From Flavonifractor sp. An92 (GTDB lineage Bacteria > Bacillota > Clostridia > Oscillospirales > Oscillospiraceae), in NCBI RefSeq assembly GCF_002159175.1, contig NZ_NFGZ01000001.1, positions 186,001-250,000 on the forward strand: a stretch of 64,000 nucleotides of DNA. Reading direction: 5' to 3'. Below, piece by piece: positions 52,768 to 61,201 of the stretch. Made by a program: the position numbers and the translations under genes. The notes under the pieces are model-generated. The model saw only the letters and a list, made by a program, of their open reading frames with translations. It was not told where the DNA came from and did no database searches. The stretch's first letter is position 1, and each line of letters starts with the position of its first letter.

Positions 52768-53622
52768 ATGAACGTCAAGGAAAAACTGGAGTCGATGGCT
52801 CTCAGCAGCATCGGTTTGGACATCGCCGGCGCGGAGACGTACCAGCCGGGCGCCACCCGCTTCGGCGGGCGGCCGGATGTGCCGCCGGATTTTGTGTGGC
52901 CCACCTACGAGGGGAGAGATCACGCGCATGTGCTCGCCAGCCGCCCTCTGGCCTTCCTGGCGCAGCTCAACTGCGCGGATCTGGCCCCGTACGATACCGC
53001 CCATCGGCTGCCCGACCACGGCCTGCTCTCTTTTTTCTACGAGCTGGAGAGCCAGCGCTGGGGCTATGACCCGAGGGACCGGGGCTGTGCCCGCGTCTAC
53101 TGGTTTGAGGACGCCTCCAAACTGGCCGCTGCGGATTTTCCCGCGGAGCTGGACCCCGACTTCCACTTCCCCATGGTCAAAATCAAGCCCAGCCGTCAGA
53201 CCACCTATCCCTCCTGGGACGACTTTTCCACCGTGTGGCCGGACGCGGTGTACGATGACACCTTCACCGCCGCCTGGGAAGCCCTGACCGGAACGGATGC
53301 GGAGGGGCCGCAGTCCTGCTCCCAGCTGCTGGGATGGCCCCATGTAATCCAGAGCACGATGTTCCTCGAGTGTGATCTGGCCGCCCAGGGCTATTATCTG
53401 GGTACCCCCGAGGGCTGGGCCGAGATCCCGCCCGCCATCCGCAAGCAGTCGGAAGAGACCGCCCACGACCGCTGGATGCTGCTCTTCCAGCTGGACACGG
53501 TGGAGTGCGGCGACTTCGAGCTGATGTTTGGCGACTGCGGACACCTCTACTTCTACATCACCAAAGAAGATCTGAAGGCGCGCCGTTTCGACCGCATCTG
53601 GTCGATCACCCAGTGCTATTGA
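52768..53622 (+). CDS. DUF1963 (YwqG-like) protein
   Basis: 284 residues from the ATG at 52768 with AAAGGAGG upstream. Family pattern: TRFGGRPDVPPDFVWPTYEG (about 31-50), PLAFLAQLNCADLAPYD (about 60-76), HGLLSFFYE and, in the C-terminal half, LGWPHVIQ with LFQLDT and GDCGHLYFYI. YwqG-type proteins are soluble, with no confirmed function, and are frequent near toxin/immunity-like loci. A promoter with -10 TATACT (52673-52678) and a strong terminator after the stop make it monocistronic. Confidence 0.9.
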   Translation: MNVKEKLESMALSSIGLDIAGAETYQPGATRFGGRPDVPPDFVWPTYEGRDHAHVLASRPLAFLAQLNCADLAPYDTAHRLPDHGLLSFFYELESQRWGYDPRDRGCARVYWFEDASKLAAADFPAELDPDFHFPMVKIKPSRQTTYPSWDDFSTVWPDAVYDDTFTAAWEALTGTDAEGPQSCSQLLGWPHVIQSTMFLECDLAAQGYYLGTPEGWAEIPPAIRKQSEETAHDRWMLLFQLDTVECGDFELMFGDCGHLYFYITKEDLKARRFDRIWSITQCY

Positions 53623-53657
53623 GGCTCCGGGCGCGCCTAAAGCGGAGAACGCACAAC

Positions 53658-53700
53658 AACGGAACCCCTGCCGCAGGTTTGCTGCGGCAGGGGTTCCGTT
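53658..53700. terminator. intrinsic terminator after DUF1963
   Basis: AACGGAACCCCTGCCGCAG and its exact complement (19 bp) around a 5-base loop. Confidence 0.93.
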
Positions 53701-53737
53701 CTGTTCCACATTTCCTATATTTCTTGGGAATCTAGTG

Positions 53738-53764
53738 ACTTTACCGGGAAAGCTATGGTAAAGT
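53738..53764. promoter_or_regulatory. operator-like inverted repeat before the 7-TM histidine kinase
   Basis: ACTTTACC-N11-GGTAAAGT, an 8-bp perfect repeat 41 bases before the kinase start. It is a candidate site for the cognate regulator. Confidence 0.5.
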
Positions 53765-53804
53765 AAACAAAAGTGTCTCTTTGTCGGAGAGGAAGGTGTC
53801 ATAG

Positions 53805-55280
53805 ATGGACAGACCGCCCCCATGGACGGACACCGTCGCCAATGGAATACCCGGCGAGCTGCTCCTGGTGCTCACCTTTTTGATCTGGGCCATCTTCGCC
53901 TTGATCCTGGGGTCCAATGTGAAAAACCGGCTGAACATCTGGTGCTTCTGCAGCGGGATGCTGTTCAGTGTGGGCGCACTGAAGGAATATCTGTTTTACA
54001 CACTGGGGCCCATCCTGATCCGCCACGGGATCTGGACCGTGGGGTTTTCGGAAACCCTCTACTCGCTCCTCAGCGCCGTGTTCTACTACCTGTCCATGCC
54101 GGCGGTTTTGATCTTCTGCCTGTACTTCCACCGCCTGGACCATACCCGCCCCCGCCTGTTCCGCCGTCTGCGGCTCCTGGTCTATGTGCCCGGCCTGCTG
54201 CTGGCCGTCCTCTTTCCCTGTACGCAGACCCACTCCTTCCAGCAGGACCGGATCTTCTGCCTGGCCGTGGGGCTGTATAACTGGTGCTACGGTCTCATCG
54301 GGACCGGTATCCTGCTGCACGCGCTGCGGGAAGAGCGGATGAGTGCCCATTACCGGCAGCGCCGTCTGGCGGCGGCCAGCCTGCTGGTCCCCCTCTGGTT
54401 CTGGCTGGTATCCGCCTTCCCCTATCACGCCCTGGGCATCCCCAATCTCAGCAAGCTCTGGCAGGTCAATCTGATCGTGGTCCTCTTCGTCCTGCTGTAT
54501 TTTCTCTACCACGCCTTCCGCGACGGGATCTGGGGCATCCGCTTCCGCAAGGAGACCTATGACTGGAACAGCGGAAACCGGGTGCTGCAAAAGAATGCCC
54601 AGTATGTGGGCCACGCGCTGAAAAATGACCTCTCCAAAATCGAGTGGTGTACCGATTTTCTGGCCGCCCAGGGCGCCTCCGCCCGGGAAGTGGACATACT
54701 CCGCCGCTCCGCGGCGCACCTGCAGCAGTTCATCAGCCGGACGCAGCTCTACTCCGACCAGATCACGCTCTCGCCGGAGGAGTGCGACGTGCGTACCATG
54801 CTGCGGGATCTGGCTGAGGCATTCAACGCCGTCACCGGAGAAGGGGCAGCCGTCCGGGTGGCGGCCTGTGACGACGCGCCGCTTGTCTGCGACCCGGCCC
54901 ATGTGGAGGAGACGCTGCGGAATCTGATCGCCAACGGGCTGGACGCCATCGGCAAAACGGGCACGGTAACGCTCTCCTATCAGAATCTGCCCCGCAAGCG
55001 CTGCGCGGTGATCGCCGTGGCGGACAACGGGTGCGGCATGGACCGCGAGACCATCCAGCAGCTGTTTGAACCCTACTATACCACAAAGATGGGCGGCAAA
55101 AATCTGGGGCTGGGACTGTACTACTGCTGGAATGTGATGAACGCCCACGGCGGCAGCATCCAGGTGGCGTCCCGCCCCGGGCAGGGCAGTACTTTTTCCC
55201 TGCTGTTTCCGGTCAGGCGCAGAAAAAAGGAGGTGACATCCGGTCGTGGCATCGATTCAGATCCTGGTGGTGGAGGATGA
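53805..55280 (+). CDS. histidine kinase with seven-helix membrane sensor
   Basis: 491 residues. Seven hydrophobic segments span residues 17-240. A kinase core follows, with YVGHALKNDLSKIEW (His270 as likely acceptor in an atypical H box), N box (LRNLIANGLDAIG), G1 (VADNGCGMD), F-like FEPYYTTK and G2 (GLGLYYCWNV). The carbon-chain sensor resembles 7TM membrane-embedded receptors rather than extracellular PAS or Cache domains. GAGGAAGG precedes the ATG. Its end overlaps the response regulator by 35 bases. Confidence 0.9.
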   Translation: MDRPPPWTDTVANGIPGELLLVLTFLIWAIFALILGSNVKNRLNIWCFCSGMLFSVGALKEYLFYTLGPILIRHGIWTVGFSETLYSLLSAVFYYLSMPAVLIFCLYFHRLDHTRPRLFRRLRLLVYVPGLLLAVLFPCTQTHSFQQDRIFCLAVGLYNWCYGLIGTGILLHALREERMSAHYRQRRLAAASLLVPLWFWLVSAFPYHALGIPNLSKLWQVNLIVVLFVLLYFLYHAFRDGIWGIRFRKETYDWNSGNRVLQKNAQYVGHALKNDLSKIEWCTDFLAAQGASAREVDILRRSAAHLQQFISRTQLYSDQITLSPEECDVRTMLRDLAEAFNAVTGEGAAVRVAACDDAPLVCDPAHVEETLRNLIANGLDAIGKTGTVTLSYQNLPRKRCAVIAVADNGCGMDRETIQQLFEPYYTTKMGGKNLGLGLYYCWNVMNAHGGSIQVASRPGQGSTFSLLFPVRRRKKEVTSGRGIDSDPGGGG

Positions 55281-55857
55281 CCAGGATTTTCAATATCTGA
55301 TCCGGCAGAGTCTGGCCGTTGACCCGGATTTCGTGGTGACCGCCTGCTGCCGGGATGGCGAGTCCGGCTATCTCGCCGCGGTGCGGGACAAGCCCGACGT
55401 GGTCCTGATGGACCTGGCGCTCCCGGAGAGCCCGATGGAGGGCGTGGCGGCGGCCCGGCGCATCCGGCTGGAGACCCCGTCAAAGGTGATCCTGCTCACC
55501 TCCTACGACGACCCGGCCACCGTGGTCCGGGCCAGCGTGGAGGCCTTCGCCTCCGCCTATGTGCTGAAAAGCCAGTTCCCCCTGCTGGTTCCCACCATCC
55601 GGGAGACCGCCCAAGGCGTCACCCCTCAGGCCCACCTGATCTGCTCCGCCCTGCTGCAAAGCCTCACCCCGGCGGAGCTGACGGTATTCCAGCACATGCT
55701 GGGCATGCCGGTGACCCTCCGCTCTTCCGAGAAAACCATCGCCAACCAGCAGACCAGCGTGCTGCACAAGCTGGGACTGGCAAACAAGCAGCAGCTCCGC
55801 CATGTGTTTGAGGCCTACTATCCCCACATCGCGGAGCCGGGCGGACGCCTCCGCTGA
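55246..55857 (+). CDS. NarL/LuxR-type response regulator
   Basis: 203 residues with a GTG start 12 bases after GGAGG, inside the kinase gene. The receiver domain has EDD (10-12), phospho-acceptor Asp56 (VVLMDLALPE) and a Thr/Ser in LLTSYDD. The C-terminal GerE-like HTH (about 140-200) has LTPAELTVFQHML and KTIANQQTSVLHKLGLANKQQL. It is translationally coupled to the 7-TM kinase, and a terminator follows. Targets are unknown; the CatA-like gene downstream has its own promoter. Confidence 0.92.
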   Translation: MASIQILVVEDDQDFQYLIRQSLAVDPDFVVTACCRDGESGYLAAVRDKPDVVLMDLALPESPMEGVAAARRIRLETPSKVILLTSYDDPATVVRASVEAFASAYVLKSQFPLLVPTIRETAQGVTPQAHLICSALLQSLTPAELTVFQHMLGMPVTLRSSEKTIANQQTSVLHKLGLANKQQLRHVFEAYYPHIAEPGGRLR

Positions 55858-55864
55858 ATCTGAG

Positions 55865-55896
55865 AACAGCCCCCTCCCTTCCGGGAGGGGGCTGTT
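55865..55896. terminator. intrinsic terminator after the response regulator
   Basis: AACAGCCCCCTCCC / GGGAGGGGGCTGTT, 14-bp perfect stem, loop TTCC, then TTG. Confidence 0.95.
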
Positions 55897-55914
55897 TTGC
55901 TGCCGCCGGATTTA

Positions 55915-55923
55915 TGCTATAAT
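55915..55923 (+). promoter_or_regulatory. extended -10 promoter of the CatA-like gene
   Basis: TGCTATAAT, 30 bases before the start codon. Confidence 0.6.
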
Positions 55924-55952
55924 CAGACAAAACCACCCTAGGAGGAAATACC

Positions 55953-56594
55953 ATGGAGCTGGAACCGCTCGATCTGGATGCCTGGAACCGCAAAGAGCAT
56001 TTTGAACACTATTTTTCCAATGTGCCCTGTACGTACAGCATGACCACCAAGCTGGATATCACCCCCCTGATCCAGGCGGGGGTGAAGCTCTACCCCACCA
56101 TGCTCTATCTGCTGGCAAGCGCGGTGAATCAATACCCCGAGTTCCGCATGGACCTGGACACCGAGGGCCGTCCGGGGGTCTACCCTGTGATGCACCCCTG
56201 CTATACCGTCTTTCACAAGGACAGTCAGACCTTCTCCAATCTCTGGACGGAGTTTACCGAGGACTACGGCGCATTCTGCCGCGCCTATCAGCAGGACCTG
56301 GAGCGCTACGGCAGCGTAAAGCACATGATGGCAAAGCCCGACGTCCCCGCGAACAACTTCCCCGTCTCCATGGTCCCGTGGGAGAGCTTTGACGGCTTCA
56401 ACCTGAACCTGCAGAACGGGTACCGCTACCTCCCCCCGATTTTTACCATCGGGAAGTACACCCAGAGCGACGGGCGGTACCAGATCCCGCTGTCCGTCCA
56501 GGTGAATCACGCCGTCTGTGACGGCTTCCACGTCTGCCGGTTTCTGGCCACCCTCCGCGAATGGATCGCCGACCCGTTGTTTCTCCAGCGATAG
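55953..56594 (+). CDS. CatA-like chloramphenicol O-acetyltransferase
   Basis: 213 residues, the normal CAT length. It has CTYSMTTKLDITPLIQ at 31-46, YPTMLYLLASAVNQYPEFRM, and near the C-terminus the catalytic block VNHAVCDGFHVCRF, in which the general-base His is kept while the preceding His is Asn. It would acetylate chloramphenicol or a related hydroxylated substrate using acetyl-CoA. AGGAGG precedes the ATG. It has no recombination features around it, so it is probably a native chromosomal gene whose resistance activity needs testing. Confidence 0.88.
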   Translation: MELEPLDLDAWNRKEHFEHYFSNVPCTYSMTTKLDITPLIQAGVKLYPTMLYLLASAVNQYPEFRMDLDTEGRPGVYPVMHPCYTVFHKDSQTFSNLWTEFTEDYGAFCRAYQQDLERYGSVKHMMAKPDVPANNFPVSMVPWESFDGFNLNLQNGYRYLPPIFTIGKYTQSDGRYQIPLSVQVNHAVCDGFHVCRFLATLREWIADPLFLQR

Positions 56595-56603
56595 ACAACA
56601 TAC

Positions 56604-56641
56604 ACGCCCGCTCTGAGCCGATACCGGCGCGGAACGGGCGT
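56604..56641. terminator. bidirectional terminator between CatA-like and HxlR genes
   Basis: ACGCCCG...CGGGCGT stem with a long GC-rich interior, followed by ATTTC. Confidence 0.65.
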
Positions 56642-56644
56642 ATT

Positions 56645-57013
56645 TCATTCCTGCGCGCCGCAGGAGTCCGTACACTGGGGGTTGGTCATCTCAAAGCGCT
56701 CGTCAATGTGCTGCTCTCCCCACGCACACATCAGGTCCAGAATGGTCTCCAGCGACTGCCCCTTCGGGGTGATGGCGTACTCCACCCGGGGCGGCACCTC
56801 CGCGTACACCGTGCGCTGGATGAGGCCGTCGTTCTCCAGCTCCCGCAGCTGGTTGGTGAGGGTCCGCTGGGAGATCTGGGGCATTCTCCGCATGAGCTCG
56901 CTGAAGCGCTGCGTACCGTGCTCGATCAGGCTCTCCAGGATCAGCGGCTTGCACTTGCCGCCGATCATTTTCAGCGTGACTTCCATCTCACAGGTGACCT
57001 GTATCTTTTCCAT
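56645..57013 (-). CDS. HxlR-family regulator
   Basis: 122 residues from the ATG at 57013 (GGAGG 5 bases upstream). Winged HTH with the family pattern: MIGGKCKPLILESL, RFSELMRRMPQISQRTLTNQLRELENDGLI, PPRVEYAITPKGQSL. Cys residues lie near the start and in the tail (CTDSC). HxlR members sense electrophiles or redox changes. It is divergent from the ferredoxin-type AKR gene, which it probably controls. Shared promoters lie in the 137-base gap. Confidence 0.93.
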   Translation of the reverse strand: MEKIQVTCEMEVTLKMIGGKCKPLILESLIEHGTQRFSELMRRMPQISQRTLTNQLRELENDGLIQRTVYAEVPPRVEYAITPKGQSLETILDLMCAWGEQHIDERFEMTNPQCTDSCGAQE

Positions 57014-57065
57014 AGTCCCCTCCATTGGTGCACTTTTTTTCACTTCCTGAGAAAAATGTGCGTAC

Positions 57066-57125
57066 TTGCTGCCGTACATCCCCAAGGATATAATGCAAGT
57101 ATAGCGGATTCTTGCCAAGTTGCAA
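57066..57125. promoter_or_regulatory. overlapping divergent promoters and candidate HxlR operator
   Basis: Plus strand: TTGCTG (57066-57071), 17 bases, TATAAT (57089-57094), driving the AKR gene. Minus strand: TTGCAA (57125-57120), 16 bases, TATACT (57103-57098), driving hxlR. An inverted repeat GCAAG-N11-CTTGC (57095-57115) lies between them, well placed to act on both. Confidence 0.7.
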
Positions 57126-57150
57126 GGTCTGATTTCAGCAGGAGGGCACT

Positions 57151-58311
57151 ATGGAATACAGAGTGTTAGGCAGGACCGGTCTGCGTGTCAGCGAGATCGG
57201 CCTGGGCGGCGAGTGGTTCAACGGCCTGACCGTGGAGGAGAGCACCGCCATCGTGGACGCGGCCCAGGAAAACGGGATCAATTACATCGACATCTTCATG
57301 CCCCAGGCCCCCACCCGCAGCCATCTGGGCGCGGCACTGGCGGGCCGCCGGGAGCAGTTCATCATCCAGGGACACCTCTGCACCGTGTTTGAGGACGGGC
57401 AGTACACCCGCACCCGGGACATCGAAAAGACCCGCCGCTCCTTCGAGGACCTGCTGGAGCGGCTGCACACCGACTACATCGACGTGGGTATGATCCACTA
57501 TGTGGACAGCGACGAGGACTTCCGCACGGTCTTTGAGGGCCCAGTGCTGGCATATGCCCTGGAGCTGAAGCGGCAGGGCGTCATCCGCCACATCGGCATG
57601 AGCTCCCACAATCCCCACATCGCCCTGCGGGCCGTGGAGAGCGGCGTGGTGGACGTGCTGATGTTCAGCATCAATCCCGCCTACGACATGGAGGCCGCCG
57701 ACACCGACATCTACGACCTGATGGAGTTCAAAGGCATGGAGCGGAGCGGCCTTGTGGTGGATGAGGCGCGCCAGCGGCTGTACTCCGCCTGTGAGGCGGC
57801 CGGTGTGGCCATCACCGTGATGAAGCCCCTGGGCGCGGGCACCCTGCTGAGCGCCGAGCGCTCCCCCTTCGGCGTGGCCATGACCGTTCCCCAGTGCATC
57901 CAGTACTGCCTGGACCGCAACGGCGTAAAGGTGGTCATCGTGGGCTGCCACTCGGTGGAGGAAGTGCTGGAGGCGGTGCGCTATGAACACCTCCCGGCGA
58001 AGGAGCGGGACTACTCCCACATTTTCCACACGGGAGCCGCCATCCACATGACCGGCCGGTGCATGTACTGCAACCACTGCCAGCCCTGCCCCGCCCACAT
58101 CGACATCGCCGCCGTGACCAAGTTCCTGGACCTGGCCATCCAGCAGGAGACGGTGCCAGAGACGGTGGCCCAGCACTACTGGTCCCTCTCCGCCACGGCG
58201 GACGACTGTCTGATGTGCGGCAGATGCGAGCCCAACTGTCCCTTTGGAGTCCAGATCCGGAAGAATATGGCGCGGGCCCGGGAGGTCTTTGCACACACCG
58301 CTCCCGTGTAA
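57151..58311 (+). CDS. aldo/keto reductase-fold protein with C-terminal 4Fe-4S ferredoxin domain, second copy
   Basis: 386 residues, the same architecture as 13178-14326: AKR barrel (YRVLGRTGLRVSEIGLGGEW; Asp47 in NYIDIFMPQ; His in VGMIHYVD) and two Fe-S motifs near the C-terminus (CMYCNHCQPCP and CLMCGRCEPNCPFGV). The canonical AKR Tyr and Lys are missing here too. AGGAGGG precedes the ATG. Divergence from HxlR suggests redox or electrophile-induced expression. Physiological substrate unknown. Confidence 0.92.
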   Translation: MEYRVLGRTGLRVSEIGLGGEWFNGLTVEESTAIVDAAQENGINYIDIFMPQAPTRSHLGAALAGRREQFIIQGHLCTVFEDGQYTRTRDIEKTRRSFEDLLERLHTDYIDVGMIHYVDSDEDFRTVFEGPVLAYALELKRQGVIRHIGMSSHNPHIALRAVESGVVDVLMFSINPAYDMEAADTDIYDLMEFKGMERSGLVVDEARQRLYSACEAAGVAITVMKPLGAGTLLSAERSPFGVAMTVPQCIQYCLDRNGVKVVIVGCHSVEEVLEAVRYEHLPAKERDYSHIFHTGAAIHMTGRCMYCNHCQPCPAHIDIAAVTKFLDLAIQQETVPETVAQHYWSLSATADDCLMCGRCEPNCPFGVQIRKNMARAREVFAHTAPV

Positions 58312-58334
58312 GAGCGCCGTTCCCCAAAATGCCG

Positions 58335-58369
58335 TGCGCGGCCCCCGGTGTTCCGCCGGAGGCCGCGCA
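58335..58369 (+). terminator. intrinsic terminator after the aldo/keto reductase
   Basis: TGCGCGGCC / GGCCGCGCA with inner CCGG pairing, followed by TTTCTTT. Confidence 0.85.
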
Positions 58370-58386
58370 TTTCTTTCGCCAATTTA

Positions 58387-58415
58387 TTGCGCGCGCACGC
58401 AGTTTGATGTATACT
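58387..58415 (+). promoter_or_regulatory. promoter of the MarR-MATE operon
   Basis: TTGCGC, 17-base spacer, TATACT, 24 bases before the MarR start codon. Confidence 0.65.
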
Positions 58416-58438
58416 GGTCGCTGTCAGGAGGCGAAACC

Positions 58439-58888
58439 ATGAAACTCTTAAAATGGCTGTCGGTGGCTGACCGGCTGGCAAAGACCGATTTGGATCAGCG
58501 TCTGGCCCCCCTCGGCATCAACAGCAGTCAACACATGTATCTCTTAAAAATCTGCGACCACCCTGGGATCTCCCAGGATTCGCTGCTGAACACCGTCTAC
58601 GTCCACCCCAGCAATGTGGTGCGCATGGTGGCCGCCCTGGAGAAGAAGGGCTTTCTGACCCGCGTCCCCTGCCCCGAGGACAAGCGGACCTGGCAGCTCT
58701 ACCCCACCGAGCGGGCCCTGGCCGCGGCGCCCCAGGTCCGCGCCGCCTGTCAGGCCACGGAGGCCCTCCTGCTGGACGGCTGGCCGGAGGAGGAGCGGGA
58801 TGTGTTTGAGAATCGGCTGATGCGCATGGGCCGGGAGATGGCCCAGAAGCAGGGCATCGTGCGGGAAGGGGATGCGTTCGATGGCTGA
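58439..58888 (+). CDS. MarR-family regulator
   Basis: 149 residues from the ATG at 58439 with CAGGAGG upstream. It is a winged-helix dimer protein: GINSSQHMYLLKICDHPGIS, HPSNVVRMVAALEKKGFLTRVPCPEDKRTW with the conserved Asp-Lys-Arg wing. Helices on both sides form the dimer interface. It overlaps the MATE gene by 8 bases. The MarR-MATE pair parallels the MepR-MepA drug-efflux system of Staphylococcus aureus, so repression relieved by a toxic ligand is expected. Confidence 0.93.
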   Translation: MKLLKWLSVADRLAKTDLDQRLAPLGINSSQHMYLLKICDHPGISQDSLLNTVYVHPSNVVRMVAALEKKGFLTRVPCPEDKRTWQLYPTERALAAAPQVRAACQATEALLLDGWPEEERDVFENRLMRMGREMAQKQGIVREGDAFDG

Positions 58889-60248
58889 AAATCCCCTGGG
58901 ATCGGAGAAGATCGCAACGCTCCTGCGCAGCTACGCCATTCCCAGTATCACCGCTACCCTGGTCAGCTCCCTCTACAACATCGTGGACCAGGTCTTTATC
59001 GGCCAGGGCGTGGGCTATCTGGGCAACGCCGCCACCAATGTGTCCTATCCCCTGTCCACCATCTGCCTGGCCATTGCGCTGCTGCTGGGGATCGGCAGCG
59101 CCTCCCGCTTTTCCATTTTCCTGGGAAAAGGTGATCCGGACAAGGCCGCCCGGCTGGTGGGCAACGGCGTGGTGTGGATGGCGATCGCAGGGCTGCTCTA
59201 CCTTCTGCTGGGCGAGCTCTTCCTCTCCCCCCTGCTGCGGCTCTTCGGCGCCACCGCCGAGGCCATGCCCCTGGCCAGAGAGTACGCCGGGATCGTGCTG
59301 ATCGGGATGCCCTTTCTCATCCTCACCAACGGCATCAGCAACCTGATCCGGGCGGACGGCTCCCCCCGCTACTCCATGCTCTGCATGGTGGCCGGCGCAG
59401 TGGTCAACACCATCCTGGACCCGATCTTTATCTTTTGCCTGCACTGGGGCGTGGCCGGCGCCGCCCTGGCCACCATTCTGGGGCAAATCCTCTCCTTCGG
59501 CCTGGCGCTGCGCTATCTGTGGCGCTTCCGCACGGTACAGCTCTCCCGGGACTGCTTCCGTCTGGACCTGCGGGACAACCTGCGCACCTTCTACATGGGC
59601 ATCAGCAACTCCGTCAATCAGCTGGCTATCACCCTGGTCCAGATCGTCCTGAACAACTCCCTCACCTTTTACGGCGCACAGTCCATCTACGGTGAGGACA
59701 TCCCCCTGGCCGCCTGCGGCATCGTGATGAAAACCAATGCCATTCTGCTCTCCATCATCGTGGGTATCTCCCAGGGCGTGCAGCCCATCATCGGCTTCAA
59801 CTACGGCGCGGGCAAGTATGACCGGGTCCAGCAGGCCTACCGGCTGGCCGTGTGCTGGAATTTGGTCGTGTCGGCGGTGGGCTTCTGCCTGTTTCAGTTC
59901 TTCCCCGGCCCCATCCTCGCCCTCTTCGGGTCGGGTGAGCCGCTGTATTTCGAGTTTGCCACCCGTTTTATGCGCATTTTCCTCTTTATGGTGCTGGTCA
60001 ACGGCGTGCAGCTGCTCTCCTCCAACTTCTTCACCGCCATCGGAAAGGCCCTCAAGGGACTGCTGCTCTCTCTGACCCGTCAGGTTTTTTTCCTCATCCC
60101 GCTGATCCTGATCCTGCCGCTGCGCCTGGGCATCTGGGGTGTGCTCCTGGCCGCTCCCATTGCCGACGGGATCGCCTTCCTCCTCTCCGTGTTCCTGGTG
60201 AAGCGGGAATTCCGGAGCCTGCGGGCCCGCCAGGCGGCACTGCACTAA
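58881..60248 (+). CDS. MATE-family multidrug efflux protein (MepA-like)
   Basis: 455 residues from the ATG at 58881 (an ATG at 58872 is possible). About 12 membrane helices; typical N-terminal block LLRSYAIPSITATLVSSLYNIVDQVFIGQGVG and second-half QPIIGFNYGAGKYDRVQQA. It is coupled to the upstream MarR gene. It should export cationic or hydrophobic drugs by ion antiport. It is not closely similar to the MATE at 23327. Its stop overlaps the convergent YcxB-like gene by 4 bases, leaving no room for a terminator. Confidence 0.95.
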   Translation: MAENPLGSEKIATLLRSYAIPSITATLVSSLYNIVDQVFIGQGVGYLGNAATNVSYPLSTICLAIALLLGIGSASRFSIFLGKGDPDKAARLVGNGVVWMAIAGLLYLLLGELFLSPLLRLFGATAEAMPLAREYAGIVLIGMPFLILTNGISNLIRADGSPRYSMLCMVAGAVVNTILDPIFIFCLHWGVAGAALATILGQILSFGLALRYLWRFRTVQLSRDCFRLDLRDNLRTFYMGISNSVNQLAITLVQIVLNNSLTFYGAQSIYGEDIPLAACGIVMKTNAILLSIIVGISQGVQPIIGFNYGAGKYDRVQQAYRLAVCWNLVVSAVGFCLFQFFPGPILALFGSGEPLYFEFATRFMRIFLFMVLVNGVQLLSSNFFTAIGKALKGLLLSLTRQVFFLIPLILILPLRLGIWGVLLAAPIADGIAFLLSVFLVKREFRSLRARQAALH

Positions 60249-61057
60249 CCCTCCGCCTGCGCTGCGGCGTCCGGCCCCTCCACCACCAGGTACTGCACCT
60301 CCCGGCTGAGCTGGGCGCGCAACTCCGACATCGTTCCGGTACACAGGTCTTTTTTCTGCAGACAGAGCATCTGTTCGCCATGGAACATCAGGAGCAGATC
60401 CTCCGTCTCCATGAGAAAGGCCATCTCTTGATAGGGGAGGTCCCAGTGCGCCTCGAGCCCCTCCCGGCCCACTGTCAGGCCCGCTTGGGAAAAGGCGACC
60501 CAGACGCCCTCCATCCCGTCGGCCTTGTCCTTGCCCCAGAGCAGCCGCCGGGCCTCCCGCTCGTAGGGGAGGCGCCGCCGTCTCCGCAGCAGCGCAGCAA
60601 CGCCCAGAACCAGGGAGACCACTCCCGGCACGAGGAGTTCCCCCAGCTTCTCGGGATTTCCCAGCGCCCCCACGGTGAACAGGGCGGCCTGGAGGAGCGC
60701 CAGCACGCCCAGGGTGGTCCGGCCGTGCTTCCAGAGGTATCCGCCCGCGGCGCCGAGCCCCACCGCCCCCGCGGCCAGGACCGGCGTGGAGCCCATCGGC
60801 TCCGTGAGACCCGCCATCAGCAGAAGGCCCCCCGCCAGCCAGTTGACCACCGCCAGAGCCTTCCAGGCGTACTGCCGCCCTTTCGACGCCCTTCTGCCCG
60901 TCCGCTTTTTCTGATTGAGCCGGTCGGTCAGGGCCCACAGCCGGGGAAACTGGTCCCGGGAGAGCAGCTCCGCCCGCCGGACCAGCGCGCGGCTCACCTG
61001 GGGATAGAGCCGCTCCGGCTCCAGGGGCGTGATCTGAAAACGGTAGGTCCACTCCAT
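60245..61057 (-). CDS. YcxB-like membrane protein with four predicted helices
   Basis: 270 residues from the ATG at 61057 with GGGAGG 8 bases upstream. The N-terminal cytosolic part (1-65) precedes four hydrophobic segments (about 66-180). The C-terminal YcxB-like domain has VAFSQAGLTVGREGLEAHWDLPYQEM and MFHGEQMLCLQK. A smaller relative is at 28156-28671. Function unknown. The convergent end overlaps the MATE gene. Confidence 0.82.
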   Translation of the reverse strand: MEWTYRFQITPLEPERLYPQVSRALVRRAELLSRDQFPRLWALTDRLNQKKRTGRRASKGRQYAWKALAVVNWLAGGLLLMAGLTEPMGSTPVLAAGAVGLGAAGGYLWKHGRTTLGVLALLQAALFTVGALGNPEKLGELLVPGVVSLVLGVAALLRRRRRLPYEREARRLLWGKDKADGMEGVWVAFSQAGLTVGREGLEAHWDLPYQEMAFLMETEDLLLMFHGEQMLCLQKKDLCTGTMSELRAQLSREVQYLVVEGPDAAAQAEG

Positions 61058-61155
61058 AACGGATTCCTCCCAATGCGTTGTTTGGGACAGCCTAACACAT
61101 GGGTCCGTATTTTCCCCGACTTTATCCTTAAATCTTCGAAAGACTTGTCCTGCCA

Positions 61156-61192
61156 AAAGAGCCCGGAGACCCTCGAGGTCCCCGGGCTCTTT
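61156..61192. terminator. intrinsic terminator after the third two-component system
   Basis: AAAGAGCCCGG-GACC / GGTC-CCGGGCTCTTT, a nearly perfect stem with a 4-base loop, on the minus-strand side of the kinase stop. Confidence 0.9.
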
Positions 61193-61201
61193 GCCGGTGT
61201 G

